Source: an uncultured bacterium (GTDB lineage: Bacteria > Bacillota > Clostridia > Lachnospirales > Lachnospiraceae). Taken from it: a DNA stretch of 64,000 bases. The position numbers and the translations under genes are program-made. The notes beneath the pieces are model-generated. The model saw only the letters and a program-made list of their open reading frames with translations. It made no database searches and was not told where the DNA came from. Location of the stretch: assembly GCA_947177425.1 (NCBI GenBank), contig CAMWUN010000002.1, positions 1-64,000 of the forward strand. The letters run 5' to 3'. Shown here piece by piece: positions 54,562 through 63,654 of this stretch; positions within the stretch are counted from its first letter, which is position 1, and the number at the start of each line of letters is the position of its first letter.

Positions 54562-55437
54562 TCAGATTATTTTCTGTGCCTGCCCACGCAAAAACTCCAG
54601 AAACCTGTTCACACCTCCTCCCACCTGCTCTACCCCTGAAGGCCGTTTCCCCGGCAGTTCCGACACATCGAAAAAGTCCCCCGGCGCTGTTTTTTCTGTA
54701 CACATAAAGCTGTCGCTTCCATAAATTCCATCTTCGATTCCTACATATTCGTCCCCCCAGAAAGAACATTCCTCCGCCCTGATTTTGCTTTCCTGATACA
54801 TACGGTCAAGAATTGCGTCCACATTACTGCTTTTGCTGGAAATCCCCACCTCCAGATATTTTGCATCGCAGGTAGGCTCCGCATTGATGCCATACTTCTT
54901 TCCTGCTTCTTCCGAAAGTGAAATCAGCTCCCCAAGTCCGCCCTCTATGCCGTGAGTTTTCAGGCCCTCTTTCAGCATCTGCAGTTCGTCCGCCTGCATA
55001 AAGAGACTGTCCCCCCGCTGGCTGGACACCATCAGATCAATCTTGCAGTAATTGGGTCTGCTGAAAACAATATCTGTGTCAAAGTCATATTTATTTTTCA
55101 GTTCCATATGGATATCAAAGCAAGTCCTGTGTATCCTTTCCAGCATGTCCCCATCCGGTATCCTGTGGGAAAAGATGACAGGCGTCCCATCCTTAAAGGA
55201 ATAATTGTATGCCCCTCTTCCCAGCCCCAGATACAGATTGTCCAACTGTTTTTCTGTGAAATATTTTTCTATAGTTCCTCCAGCAATATTTTCGTAAGTC
55301 GTCCCACTGATAATTGCCAGCTTTACTCCCCTTTCAAGGAGCGGCTTCATTGCCGAAACCGCATCCTCCACAGGGGCTTTTCTGGACATGACCGCCGTCC
55401 CGTCCCAGTCAAAAAAAATCGCTCTATATTTTTTCAT
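54562..55437 (-). CDS. HAD-superfamily hydrolase in the sugar operon
   Basis: A 291-residue HAD protein: motif I DWDGT at residues 10-14 (nucleophile Asp10), motif II IISGTT near 46, and motif IV GDEYVGIEDG near 232. The cap is of the Cof/type II kind, pointing to sugar phosphatase activity rather than the small-cap beta-phosphoglucomutase usually found with GH65. ATG 55437 follows GAGGGCGATT and overlaps the GH65 stop by 14 bases, so they are translationally coupled. Confidence 0.87.
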   Translation of the reverse strand: MKKYRAIFFDWDGTAVMSRKAPVEDAVSAMKPLLERGVKLAIISGTTYENIAGGTIEKYFTEKQLDNLYLGLGRGAYNYSFKDGTPVIFSHRIPDGDMLERIHRTCFDIHMELKNKYDFDTDIVFSRPNYCKIDLMVSSQRGDSLFMQADELQMLKEGLKTHGIEGGLGELISLSEEAGKKYGINAEPTCDAKYLEVGISSKSSNVDAILDRMYQESKIRAEECSFWGDEYVGIEDGIYGSDSFMCTEKTAPGDFFDVSELPGKRPSGVEQVGGGVNRFLEFLRGQAQKII

Positions 55438-57772
55438 AGCAATCGCCCTCATATCTTAGTTCCGCTGCTTCCCCATCCACATGAATCGTAACGGGAACAT
55501 CATTTATCAATTTATATACTGTCCTTCCAGCCTGTGTATGAACCTCTATGACACTGCCCTGGTAATGTACGGAAAAGGTATAACTTTTCCACTTCTGCGG
55601 CAGAGAAGGATGAAACTCCAGCCGGTTATTATTGGTACGAAGCCCTGCAAAGCCAAACACAATTCCCTGCCATGTCCCTGCCATGTTTGCAGCATGAATC
55701 CCCGCATAAAAGTTGTTGTGATAATCGTCAAGATCCATTCTGGCAGACTGTGAAAAATACTCATACGCCTCTTCCCCGTAACCAATCTGGGAAGCCATTA
55801 TGCCAAAAATACAGGTAGATAAGGAAGAATGGTGCAGCGTAACCTGCTGGTAAAAGTCATAGTTCCTTTTCAGTTCTTCGTCCGTAAAGTAATTACTGTA
55901 CAAAAGCATCCCAAGGATAGCATCTGCCTGTTTTGACATCCGCTGACGGAAGATAAAAAGCGGGTGGTAATTTTCATAAAGCAAATGTCTTTTTTCCTCA
56001 GGAATCTTAGACTCGTCCCACCGCTTCCGCATCAGAAACCCGTCGTCAAGGGGATAAATTTTCTTCTGTTCATCATACGGAAAATACATGTTATCGATGA
56101 TTTTCTTCCAATACAGGATTTCTTCATCCGTCACCTTAAGACGGTTAACCAGTTCCTCGCAGGCCCGGGGATTTTTTTCCTTTATGGTATCCAACGCCCA
56201 GAGTGCGCTTTTCAAATTTTCCCTTGCCATCAGATTGGTGTAAAAATTGTTGTCCACAATGGCGTTGTATTCGTCCGGCCCCGTCACTGCGCAAATACAA
56301 TATTTTCCGCCCCGGCTCTCTGCAAAATCCCCTACGTCCGCGTATACACGGGCCGTTTCAATGAGAACCTCCGCGCCCTTTTTTTCCAGATATTCATAAT
56401 CACCGCTGACATCCATATACAGTCTGAACGCATAGGCAATATCTCCATTAATGTGGTACTGTGCCGTGCCAAGAGGAAAATAAGTGGATGCTTCCTTCCC
56501 GTTAATGGTTCTCCAGGGATATAAAGCCCCTTTCTCATGTCCTAATACCCTTGCCCTGTCTCTGGCCTCATTCAGTGTGTCATACCTGTAATCCAGAAGG
56601 GCTTTGGCCAGTTTCTCATCCGTGTAGACGAATACCGGAAGCACATACATTTCCGTGTCCCAGAAATAGTGGCCTTCATATCCTTCCCCGGTAAGACCCT
56701 TGGCTCCCATTCCGGTTCTTCCGTCCCGTCCCGCCGCCTGCATAATATGAAAAAGATTGAACCGTATTCCCTGCTGCAGTCTGTCATCCCCTTCAATCCG
56801 GATATCCGCCTTTTCCCAGAAGCTTTTCATATAACTGGTCTGGTTTTCCTTTAATTTTTCCGCCCCCTGCCCTCTGGCCCTGGAAAGCGTTTCCTGCAGA
56901 AAATCTTTCATTTCCCCTCTGGGCATATCCAGAGAAGATGTATAAGCGAGATATTTATGGATAACAACTGTCTCTTTCTCTCTCCCTTCCAGTTCCAGAT
57001 TTATGACGGCCAAAGTCTTTGCCTTATCTGTCCCTGCCGTCACATTTACAGGCAGGCCCTGCGTAATTTCGTGCCTGCCCATGCACGCCATACTAAGTTT
57101 ACTGTTCTTTGTGGTTCCTTCAAAATAAAAGTCCATTCCCTGGGCGGCCACTTCGTCACAGTCCAGATGAGGGCCAAAGGGGCCGTAATCTACCAGTGGG
57201 TTTGTAATGCGCGTATGGTTTTCCACCTGTCCTTCCAGCAGGGACTTTACCTGAATTCTTCCGGAAAAATTTAAGGGTGTAATCTGTATTTTCATAACCA
57301 TCAGATTTTTGCAGTCCATAGAGCAGAATCTTTCGGTATACAGCTTTACTTCCTTTCCTTCCGGCGACTGCCATACCGTCTCCCTGCTTACATACCCTTC
57401 CTTCATATGCAGTTTTCTCTGATAGCTTATAATTTTCCCCTTAAACAAATCCAGTTTTTCATCCCCAAGGAAAATATATGTGGTCTTCATGTTGGGCAGA
57501 TTCAGCAGAGACTGGCTGGTAAGGGGGAATCCATAATTCCATTCCCCATACCGGATTGTCTCGCTTTCGTAAAACCCATTGATAAAATTTCCTTCCAGCC
57601 CTTCCTCTGGCGTAAATCCATAGCCCTCCTCAAAAGTGCCCCTGCTTCCCAGATACCCATTGGACAGGGCAAAGGTTGTCTCATTCCTGTAATTGGTTTC
57701 TTTCTTAAATTCCTGTTCCGTTATCGTCCACGGTTCCACCGGATAAATTGGTTCTTTCAGCTCCATTGCCAT
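55424..57772 (-). CDS. Glycoside hydrolase family 65 disaccharide phosphorylase
   Basis: A 782-residue GH65 enzyme: N-terminal beta-sandwich (about 1-270), alpha-barrel catalytic domain and C-terminal beta domain. The acid catalyst is Glu501 in TGPDEYN, followed by NNFYTN; HYFWDTEMYVLPVF near 370 is the substrate-binding segment. Members split alpha-glucosides such as maltose, trehalose, kojibiose or nigerose with phosphate, giving beta-glucose-1-phosphate; the exact substrate is not readable here. It lies between a PIG-L deacetylase and a HAD hydrolase. Confidence 0.93.
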   Translation of the reverse strand: MAMELKEPIYPVEPWTITEQEFKKETNYRNETTFALSNGYLGSRGTFEEGYGFTPEEGLEGNFINGFYESETIRYGEWNYGFPLTSQSLLNLPNMKTTYIFLGDEKLDLFKGKIISYQRKLHMKEGYVSRETVWQSPEGKEVKLYTERFCSMDCKNLMVMKIQITPLNFSGRIQVKSLLEGQVENHTRITNPLVDYGPFGPHLDCDEVAAQGMDFYFEGTTKNSKLSMACMGRHEITQGLPVNVTAGTDKAKTLAVINLELEGREKETVVIHKYLAYTSSLDMPRGEMKDFLQETLSRARGQGAEKLKENQTSYMKSFWEKADIRIEGDDRLQQGIRFNLFHIMQAAGRDGRTGMGAKGLTGEGYEGHYFWDTEMYVLPVFVYTDEKLAKALLDYRYDTLNEARDRARVLGHEKGALYPWRTINGKEASTYFPLGTAQYHINGDIAYAFRLYMDVSGDYEYLEKKGAEVLIETARVYADVGDFAESRGGKYCICAVTGPDEYNAIVDNNFYTNLMARENLKSALWALDTIKEKNPRACEELVNRLKVTDEEILYWKKIIDNMYFPYDEQKKIYPLDDGFLMRKRWDESKIPEEKRHLLYENYHPLFIFRQRMSKQADAILGMLLYSNYFTDEELKRNYDFYQQVTLHHSSLSTCIFGIMASQIGYGEEAYEYFSQSARMDLDDYHNNFYAGIHAANMAGTWQGIVFGFAGLRTNNNRLEFHPSLPQKWKSYTFSVHYQGSVIEVHTQAGRTVYKLINDVPVTIHVDGEAAELRYEGDCYEKI

Positions 57773-58612
57773 TTACCTTTCCTTAATCTCCCAAAATACT
57801 TCGTCCGCCTTGATAAATGCATACAAAAATTCCACAGCATCGTCCTTTAATGCATGCACATGCTTTGACAGGGCTTCCGCCTTCCTGTTCCTGCTTAGAT
57901 CCTTACTGCGCATACTTTCCGGCACCGGAAAACTGACTCTCTCCTCCCACTTTAAAGTCCCTTTATCAAAATCAGGAGGACAGGAGAAGGGCACTATCTC
58001 CCCGCTTCTTTCCGGCCATATATCATCCCCGGCTTTGGAGTGGGCCACACCGCTGTACAAAGCAGGTATATACCCCTTTGCCTTTTCTTCTTTCAGAATT
58101 TCCGTCACGAACAGGTACAGGCCGCTGTGATCCCCGTGGATGTCTTCCAGGGAAGTCGTAAATATGGTATCCGGCTTTTTTATCATAAGAATAGTCCTTA
58201 AGTCCTCTTTGAAATTTTTTCTGGTATATTCTCCCTCCCTGCCGTAATAGTCTGAATGAAAGTCCTTCTTATTTTGCGTCCCGTAAGTTGTGTCAGAACA
58301 ATGGCCTTTATGAATCCGGCTTTCCTCTTTTTCATAATAAAGGCTGTACAAAAAGCTTTCTTCCCCATTCATTCCCGTGTCCGCATAGCCCATAAAAATT
58401 ATATCTTCCGAAGATATCCCAAGAACTTTCAGCCCCTCCATGCTTTCCGGCAGACGGACGCTCCCTGTTTCCCGGTCTGTCCCCTCATAGTCCCCGTTGG
58501 TGGCTATTACCACCGTGACCTTTTTTCCATCCTTCACCGCCTGCTCAATGATGCCCCCGGCCATTAATACCTCATCATCCTCATGAGGAACGATTATCAT
58601 AATATTTTCCAT
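57773..58612 (-). CDS. PIG-L/LmbE-family deacetylase
   Basis: A 279-residue zinc-dependent deacetylase of the PIG-L/LmbE family, acting on N-acetylated amino sugars. The metal and catalytic motif PHEDDE is at residues 9-14, and DIHGDHSGLY near 157 gives the third ligand. It has no signal peptide, so it works on an imported sugar. It is directly adjacent to GH65 (no gap) and six bases after the malG-like permease, so it belongs to the operon. Confidence 0.92.
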   Translation of the reverse strand: MENIMIIVPHEDDEVLMAGGIIEQAVKDGKKVTVVIATNGDYEGTDRETGSVRLPESMEGLKVLGISSEDIIFMGYADTGMNGEESFLYSLYYEKEESRIHKGHCSDTTYGTQNKKDFHSDYYGREGEYTRKNFKEDLRTILMIKKPDTIFTTSLEDIHGDHSGLYLFVTEILKEEKAKGYIPALYSGVAHSKAGDDIWPERSGEIVPFSCPPDFDKGTLKWEERVSFPVPESMRSKDLSRNRKAEALSKHVHALKDDAVEFLYAFIKADEVFWEIKER

Positions 58613-58617
58613 AACTC

Positions 58618-59475
58618 TTATCCTTTCACTGCACCTGCCGCCACACCGGAAATAATGTATTTCTGCATAAAAATATAAAAAATCATCAAAGGCGCCACAC
58701 CCAGCATCATCATAGGGAACAAGGCTGTCCAGTCTGTAGCAAACTGGCCGATATTTCTGGAAACTTCCTGCAGAATCACATCATTTTCCCGGCTCTGGAT
58801 AAACAACAGCGGGGTCATAAATTCGTTCCATACATTCAGTGTCACCAGAATAACCACCGTGGCGATGACCGGCTTTAAAAGAGGCAGGATAATTACGAAA
58901 AACTTTTTTATCACGGAGCACCCGTCAATTTCCGCCGCCTCTTCCAATTCCCTGGGAACCGAGGATTCTATAAACTCCTTAAACAAAAAGGTTCCCTGGG
59001 GCACGTTGATTGCCACATCCACCAGAATCACTGCCCAGACCGTGTTCATCAGTCCCACATTCTTTACAATCTTAAAAAGGCTGACAATATTCATCTGAAA
59101 AGGCACCATCAGTCCTGCAAGGAATAAGAGAAAGAATCTGTTTCCCCACTTTGTCTTCGTCCTTGCAAGGGCATATCCCGCCAGAGACGTTACCAGCACG
59201 ATTATCCCCACTGCCAGCACCGTTATCTCCAGCGTATTGAACAATGACCTTGGATACTCCATATTCTTAAATGCATCTATATAATTCTGGAAAACCCATA
59301 CCCTGGGAAGGCTTAAGGGTCCGGCGGTGGCCTCCTTAGGCGTCTTAAAAGTCGTCACAATCAGATAGTAGATGGGAATAAACCAGATAACCGCAATAAC
59401 AATCATCACCGCCTCTGTGACTGCCAGTCTTCTTCTTTCAATTTTGCTTACTTCCCTGATTTTTTCTTTTTTCAT
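58618..59475 (-). CDS. Carbohydrate ABC transporter permease (MalG-like)
   Basis: A 285-residue CUT1 permease with six helices. The EAA loop that contacts the ATPase reads EELEEAAEIDGCS (near residues 185-197). It overlaps the other permease by four bases. No ATP-binding gene is in the operon; CUT1 systems often share a distant MsmK-type ATPase. Confidence 0.93.
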   Translation of the reverse strand: MKKEKIREVSKIERRRLAVTEAVMIVIAVIWFIPIYYLIVTTFKTPKEATAGPLSLPRVWVFQNYIDAFKNMEYPRSLFNTLEITVLAVGIIVLVTSLAGYALARTKTKWGNRFFLLFLAGLMVPFQMNIVSLFKIVKNVGLMNTVWAVILVDVAINVPQGTFLFKEFIESSVPRELEEAAEIDGCSVIKKFFVIILPLLKPVIATVVILVTLNVWNEFMTPLLFIQSRENDVILQEVSRNIGQFATDWTALFPMMMLGVAPLMIFYIFMQKYIISGVAAGAVKG

Positions 59476-60371
59476 GATATGCCCTCACTCCATTTCGCCA
59501 TTATTTTGTTGGTTAATCCGCTTATAATCATCACAATAATAAAGAAACATACGCCAAAGGCTGAGCCTACCGCATAAAATCCGTCCGAAATCCCTTTCTT
59601 CATCATAACTGTCATGACTGTTTCCGTGGCATTCCCCGGCCCCCCGGAGGTCATGGAGTAAATAGCGTCAAAAGCTTTCATGCCGCCAATCAGGCCCGTC
59701 ACCACAATAATCTTTACAGAAGGGCACATCAGGGGCAGCGTAATACGGAAAAACTTATCTTTGCCGTCCGCACCGTCAATTGCCGCCGCTTCATACAGTT
59801 CCGGCGAAATTCCCTGAAGATTTGCCAGGAATATGACCATCGCCCAGCCCGTCCACTGCCAGATTTGGGTAAGGATAACAGAATACAACGCTCTCTGGGC
59901 AGTAAAAAAGTTAAATGTCCCAAGGCCCAGCCTGTGAAGGAAATTGTTAATCAGGCCGTAGTCAGAAGAGGACATGATAAAATTCCACAGATAACCAATA
60001 ATTAAAGAACTGAACACTGCCGGAAAGAAGTACACCGCCCGGAGCAGATTCCGGGTCTTTAATTTCTTGTTCAGCAGAGCTGCCAGAGGCAGACCTAAAA
60101 TCACCTGAAATCCTGTGAGCATTACCGCGTAAATCAGAGAGTTCTTTATGGCAATCTTCATCAGAGGATTTTTCAGCACTGTCAGATAATTTTTTAATCC
60201 TACAAAACTTAAATTTGTAATCTTCACATCCGAATAATCTGTAAAGCTGTATATAAATGTGTAGAAAAAGGGCAGGATGCTGAACATCAGATAAATAATA
60301 AGCGCAGGCAGAATAAACAGAATAAAATAATTTCCAAGGGAACCGCATTGTCTTTTTTTCTTTGTTCTCAT
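59472..60371 (-). CDS. Carbohydrate ABC transporter permease (MalF-like)
   Basis: A 299-residue CUT1 permease with six helices and an EAA loop ELYEAAAIDGADGKDKF. ATG 60371 follows GGAGGTTGAAA, preferred over a longer frame to 60404. It pairs with the MalG-like protein and the solute-binding protein upstream. Confidence 0.93.
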   Translation of the reverse strand: MRTKKKRQCGSLGNYFILFILPALIIYLMFSILPFFYTFIYSFTDYSDVKITNLSFVGLKNYLTVLKNPLMKIAIKNSLIYAVMLTGFQVILGLPLAALLNKKLKTRNLLRAVYFFPAVFSSLIIGYLWNFIMSSSDYGLINNFLHRLGLGTFNFFTAQRALYSVILTQIWQWTGWAMVIFLANLQGISPELYEAAAIDGADGKDKFFRITLPLMCPSVKIIVVTGLIGGMKAFDAIYSMTSGGPGNATETVMTVMMKKGISDGFYAVGSAFGVCFFIIVMIISGLTNKIMAKWSEGIS

Positions 60372-60452
60372 TTTCAACCTCCAAATGGGCATAAAATGAG
60401 CCATTACAAAATACTGCCGTCCACATTATTCTGTAATGGCCCAAACTTACGT

Positions 60453-61775
60453 TTATTTAGCTAACAATTCACTGACTGCTGTGTCAACATTCTGTAATGT
60501 GGTATTCAGGTCATTTGTGCCTAATAAGTAATTCTGCATTTCTGTACCGTAATTTTCATGGGCGCCTGCTGCTGTTCCCCATTCATTCCACGGGCAGTAA
60601 ACATTTCCTGCTGCCAGTGCGCTGGCCGCTCCTGTATATGCCTCGGGCAGTTCAAAAGAAACCCCGTTCAGGAAAGAGGAGCCACCCTGATTATTCTGCC
60701 AGAAAGCCGCCTGTCCTTCTTCTGTTGAAATAGCTGCCAGAATTTCCATTGCCACTTCCTTATTTGCAGAATTTTCATTTACGGCAAAACCGCATCCAGG
60801 TCCCCCAATCAGCCACCCTTCGCTGGGCTTTGTCCCGTAGAAGGGCATCATGTCAAGCTGCATGTCGGGATTCTTTGCCATAATTGCATCATAGTCCCAG
60901 GGGCCGGAACAGAACATTGCTGCGCCGCCTGTTGCGAACTGCTCTAATGCCTGGTCATGGTCAATACCAATCATATCTGTTGTGTAAATACCCTCTGTAA
61001 TCATTTCAGACCACTTCTCAAGATATTCATTCCATGTCCCCGCCATGGCTGCGTTACCGTTCCTGTAGTCTTCCCCAAAGCTTTTCCCTTCTTCTGTAGA
61101 CAAATACTCAGCCGTCACAAAAGCCATGGAGTTTTTCAGCATAGGCTCCCAGGATTTCAGTCCTGCTGCCAGCGGCGTGATTCCCAATTCCTGGAACTGC
61201 TTGCACACTGCAATATACTCGTCAAAAGTCTTGGGCAGGGCAATATTATTTTCCTCAAAGATTTCCTTATTATAATAAATACCCTCAAACCAGCTTATGC
61301 CGGGCAGCGCATACACATTGCCCTCATAGGTAAAAAGGCTTGTGCCTGCTGCGGAGTAATTGGATGCCAGGTCGTTCACCTGCGCCAGATAGCCGAGTCT
61401 GGCATGTTTCAATACGCCGCCCGCCGATTCACAGATAATATCCGGCCCTTCTCCAGCCACCAACTGGGTATCTATAATAGTGTCATAATTTGAATTTTCA
61501 ATAAACTGGTATTCAATTTTTACATTGGGAAATTCTTCCGCAAGAAAATCCAGCAGTGCCTGCATGGTGTCCTCACTGTTCCAGTAGGACAGGCGGACCG
61601 TTACGCTTTCCCCTGCCGCTGTGCTTTCCTCCGGTTTGCTTTCCTCACCCCCGCTTTTATCTGCTGTCTCTGATTTCACTTCTGCCGCAGGGGCGTCGCT
61701 GCCTTTGCCGCATCCGCTTAAAATACCAAGAGCCATAGCCGATATAAGCAATACGCTTAATACTTTTTTCTTCAT
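60453..61775 (-). CDS. Extracellular sugar-binding lipoprotein
   Basis: A 440-residue family 1 solute-binding protein. Lipobox ILSGC with lipid-attached Cys22, a Lys/Glu/Ser-rich linker to about 60, then the two-lobed binding domain. It is the first structural gene of the operon, behind an AraC-type operator. Sugar specificity cannot be read directly; coupling to PIG-L and GH65 suggests an acetylated alpha-glucoside. Confidence 0.93.
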   Translation of the reverse strand: MKKKVLSVLLISAMALGILSGCGKGSDAPAAEVKSETADKSGGEESKPEESTAAGESVTVRLSYWNSEDTMQALLDFLAEEFPNVKIEYQFIENSNYDTIIDTQLVAGEGPDIICESAGGVLKHARLGYLAQVNDLASNYSAAGTSLFTYEGNVYALPGISWFEGIYYNKEIFEENNIALPKTFDEYIAVCKQFQELGITPLAAGLKSWEPMLKNSMAFVTAEYLSTEEGKSFGEDYRNGNAAMAGTWNEYLEKWSEMITEGIYTTDMIGIDHDQALEQFATGGAAMFCSGPWDYDAIMAKNPDMQLDMMPFYGTKPSEGWLIGGPGCGFAVNENSANKEVAMEILAAISTEEGQAAFWQNNQGGSSFLNGVSFELPEAYTGAASALAAGNVYCPWNEWGTAAGAHENYGTEMQNYLLGTNDLNTTLQNVDTAVSELLAK

Positions 61776-61805
61776 AAGATATATCCTCCTGTGTTTGATA
61801 TATTA

Positions 61806-61811
61806 ATCATA
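61806..61811 (-). promoter_or_regulatory. Predicted -10 of the sugar operon promoter
   Basis: TATGAT on the minus strand, 31 bases before the solute-binding protein start. The -35 position is a run of T, so activation by a bound regulator is expected. Confidence 0.5.
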
Positions 61812-61837
61812 CCCTGTCTGGATATATAAAAAAATGA

Positions 61838-61872
61838 AACATTTTTTAGATAAATTCAACATTTTCATGTTG
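61838..61872 (-). promoter_or_regulatory. Candidate YesN operator (direct and inverted repeats)
   Basis: Two direct repeats AACATTTT (plus strand 61838-61845 and 61858-61865) are spaced exactly 20 bases, about two helical turns, next to the -35. The second also forms a perfect inverted repeat, CAACAT/ATGTTG (61857-61872). AraC-type response regulators commonly bind such paired half-sites. Confidence 0.5.
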
Positions 61873-61933
61873 CAGGCTGCAAAGGACAGTAACCGCCCAC
61901 AGCGCTCTGCCCTATGGCTGCCGGTACATCTGC

Positions 61934-63652
61934 CTACTCTGCCGCCCGGAGAGAATCATATATCCGGATTGTAAAACAGGTATATGATTTTTCAGTAACA
62001 GCTACAGAAATCCCACAGTTCCCATCGTAGTAAAGACGGATGCGCTCCACAATATTATGAATTCCGTACCCGCGTCCCTGCTTTTGCATCAACTGCTCAA
62101 TCTCCCCCTGTTCAATCAGGGGGCCGTTATTATAAATATGGAAGACCAGAAAATCCCCTTCATGTAAAAACTCAATGATGATTCTCCCTGCCACCCCTTC
62201 TTCTATATAATCAATCCCATGCTTCACTGCATTTTCCACCACTGGCTGCAGCAGAAAATTGGGCATGTGGTAATCGAGGCCATCGGAATCCAGACGGTAT
62301 TCCACTTCAAATCCTTCGTCATGCATTTTTTTCTGAATTTCCACATAGGCACGGATATTTTCCAGTTCATTTTCCACCGTCGTAATCTGTCTGCCGTCAT
62401 TTAAAGAGGTTCTGTAAAACTTTGCAACCAGACCTGCAATATCCGCAATATCATCGTCCCCCTTTTTTAAAGCTTTCCACTTGATAGATGAGAGACAGTT
62501 ATACAGAAAATGAGGGTTAATCTGGGCCTGTAAGGCAGTCAGTTCCGAAACCTTCTTCTCAAGTTCAATTTTGTAGACCCGGTTAATCATTTCATTTAAG
62601 TCCATCGTCATTTTTCCGATGCTGTTGGTGACAATTCCAATTTCATCACTGTCAGTTGTAAAAACAGGATTTTCCAGATTTCCTTCTGCAATTTCCTCCG
62701 CCTGGTCTTTCAGCTTCAATATCCGCTGGCTGATTGCTCTGGACAATATGCCTGTCAGGGCAAGCAGCAGCACGCCGCAGAGGGCCACCATAAGGAGCGT
62801 TGATAAAATTATGGAATAAGTGCCCTCCAGAATCATATTCTTATCGATAAAATAGTAGATATCCCAATCCACGAAATCAATGTGGGAAGTTTTCAGAATA
62901 TATTGTCCCTGGCTGTCGTCATCATACTGCCCGCTGGCAATAGAACGTATGACCTTCTCCTGCAGATCGCCGTTGGAAATCTCCTTATTGTAAACCGTCT
63001 GTCCCTGCGAATCCCTCACCAGAATACCGTTCCCCAAATAGTTCATGGTGTCAAAAGGTTCCAGCAGATGGTTCAGATAAAACTCTGTCCGCAGAATACC
63101 AATCATGCGGCTGGAACTTGCCGTGTCCAGAATCGTCCTTGTGGCAAACAGCTTTTCATTTTCCACCGTCCACCTGGTATCAAAATTCTCCTTATGCTCC
63201 TGATACCATTTTTCACCTTCATACTCTTTGGAGGACTTTAAAAGAGAACCTATATCGTCCGTTGCATAAGGCGTCACTATATGTATCCCTTTGATGTTTT
63301 CATCGCTGGTAATAAAATACCACAAAACAGGCTCCACGGTCTTATTCAGGCTCTGGGCTATGGCGCTGTTGTCATAGGCATGGTTTTCCAATGTCTTACG
63401 GAATTCCAGATTATAGGCAAGATACTTGGTAAAGTCATTTTCCCTCTCAAATTTTGAATTCATTTCCGAGACAAGGCGATCCAGATTGTTGTTCATCGTC
63501 TCTTTTGTCTGGCCCAGCAGGTTATTGTTTGCAATTGCAAACGAATAACACCCTAAAATTATGATAGGAACGAGAACCAGGACCAAATAACTTATAATCA
63601 GCTTTTTACGGATAGATGCCTTTCTCACAAACCAGTTCCAGATATTCCCCAT
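61934..63652 (-). CDS. YesM-type sensor histidine kinase
   Basis: A 572-residue membrane kinase: helix near 18-40, an extracytoplasmic dCache-like sensor (about 41-280), second helix (about 285-308), HAMP region to about 365, then the His_kinase segment with INPHFLYN (phospho-His near 390) and an HATPase with VENAVKHGID and GYGIHNIVERIRLYY. ATG 63652 follows GGGAG at eight bases and lies next to the regulator's stop. It likely senses sugar or its bound SBP. Confidence 0.93.
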   Translation of the reverse strand: MGNIWNWFVRKASIRKKLIISYLVLVLVPIIILGCYSFAIANNNLLGQTKETMNNNLDRLVSEMNSKFERENDFTKYLAYNLEFRKTLENHAYDNSAIAQSLNKTVEPVLWYFITSDENIKGIHIVTPYATDDIGSLLKSSKEYEGEKWYQEHKENFDTRWTVENEKLFATRTILDTASSSRMIGILRTEFYLNHLLEPFDTMNYLGNGILVRDSQGQTVYNKEISNGDLQEKVIRSIASGQYDDDSQGQYILKTSHIDFVDWDIYYFIDKNMILEGTYSIILSTLLMVALCGVLLLALTGILSRAISQRILKLKDQAEEIAEGNLENPVFTTDSDEIGIVTNSIGKMTMDLNEMINRVYKIELEKKVSELTALQAQINPHFLYNCLSSIKWKALKKGDDDIADIAGLVAKFYRTSLNDGRQITTVENELENIRAYVEIQKKMHDEGFEVEYRLDSDGLDYHMPNFLLQPVVENAVKHGIDYIEEGVAGRIIIEFLHEGDFLVFHIYNNGPLIEQGEIEQLMQKQGRGYGIHNIVERIRLYYDGNCGISVAVTEKSYTCFTIRIYDSLRAAE

Positions 63653-63654
63653 GC

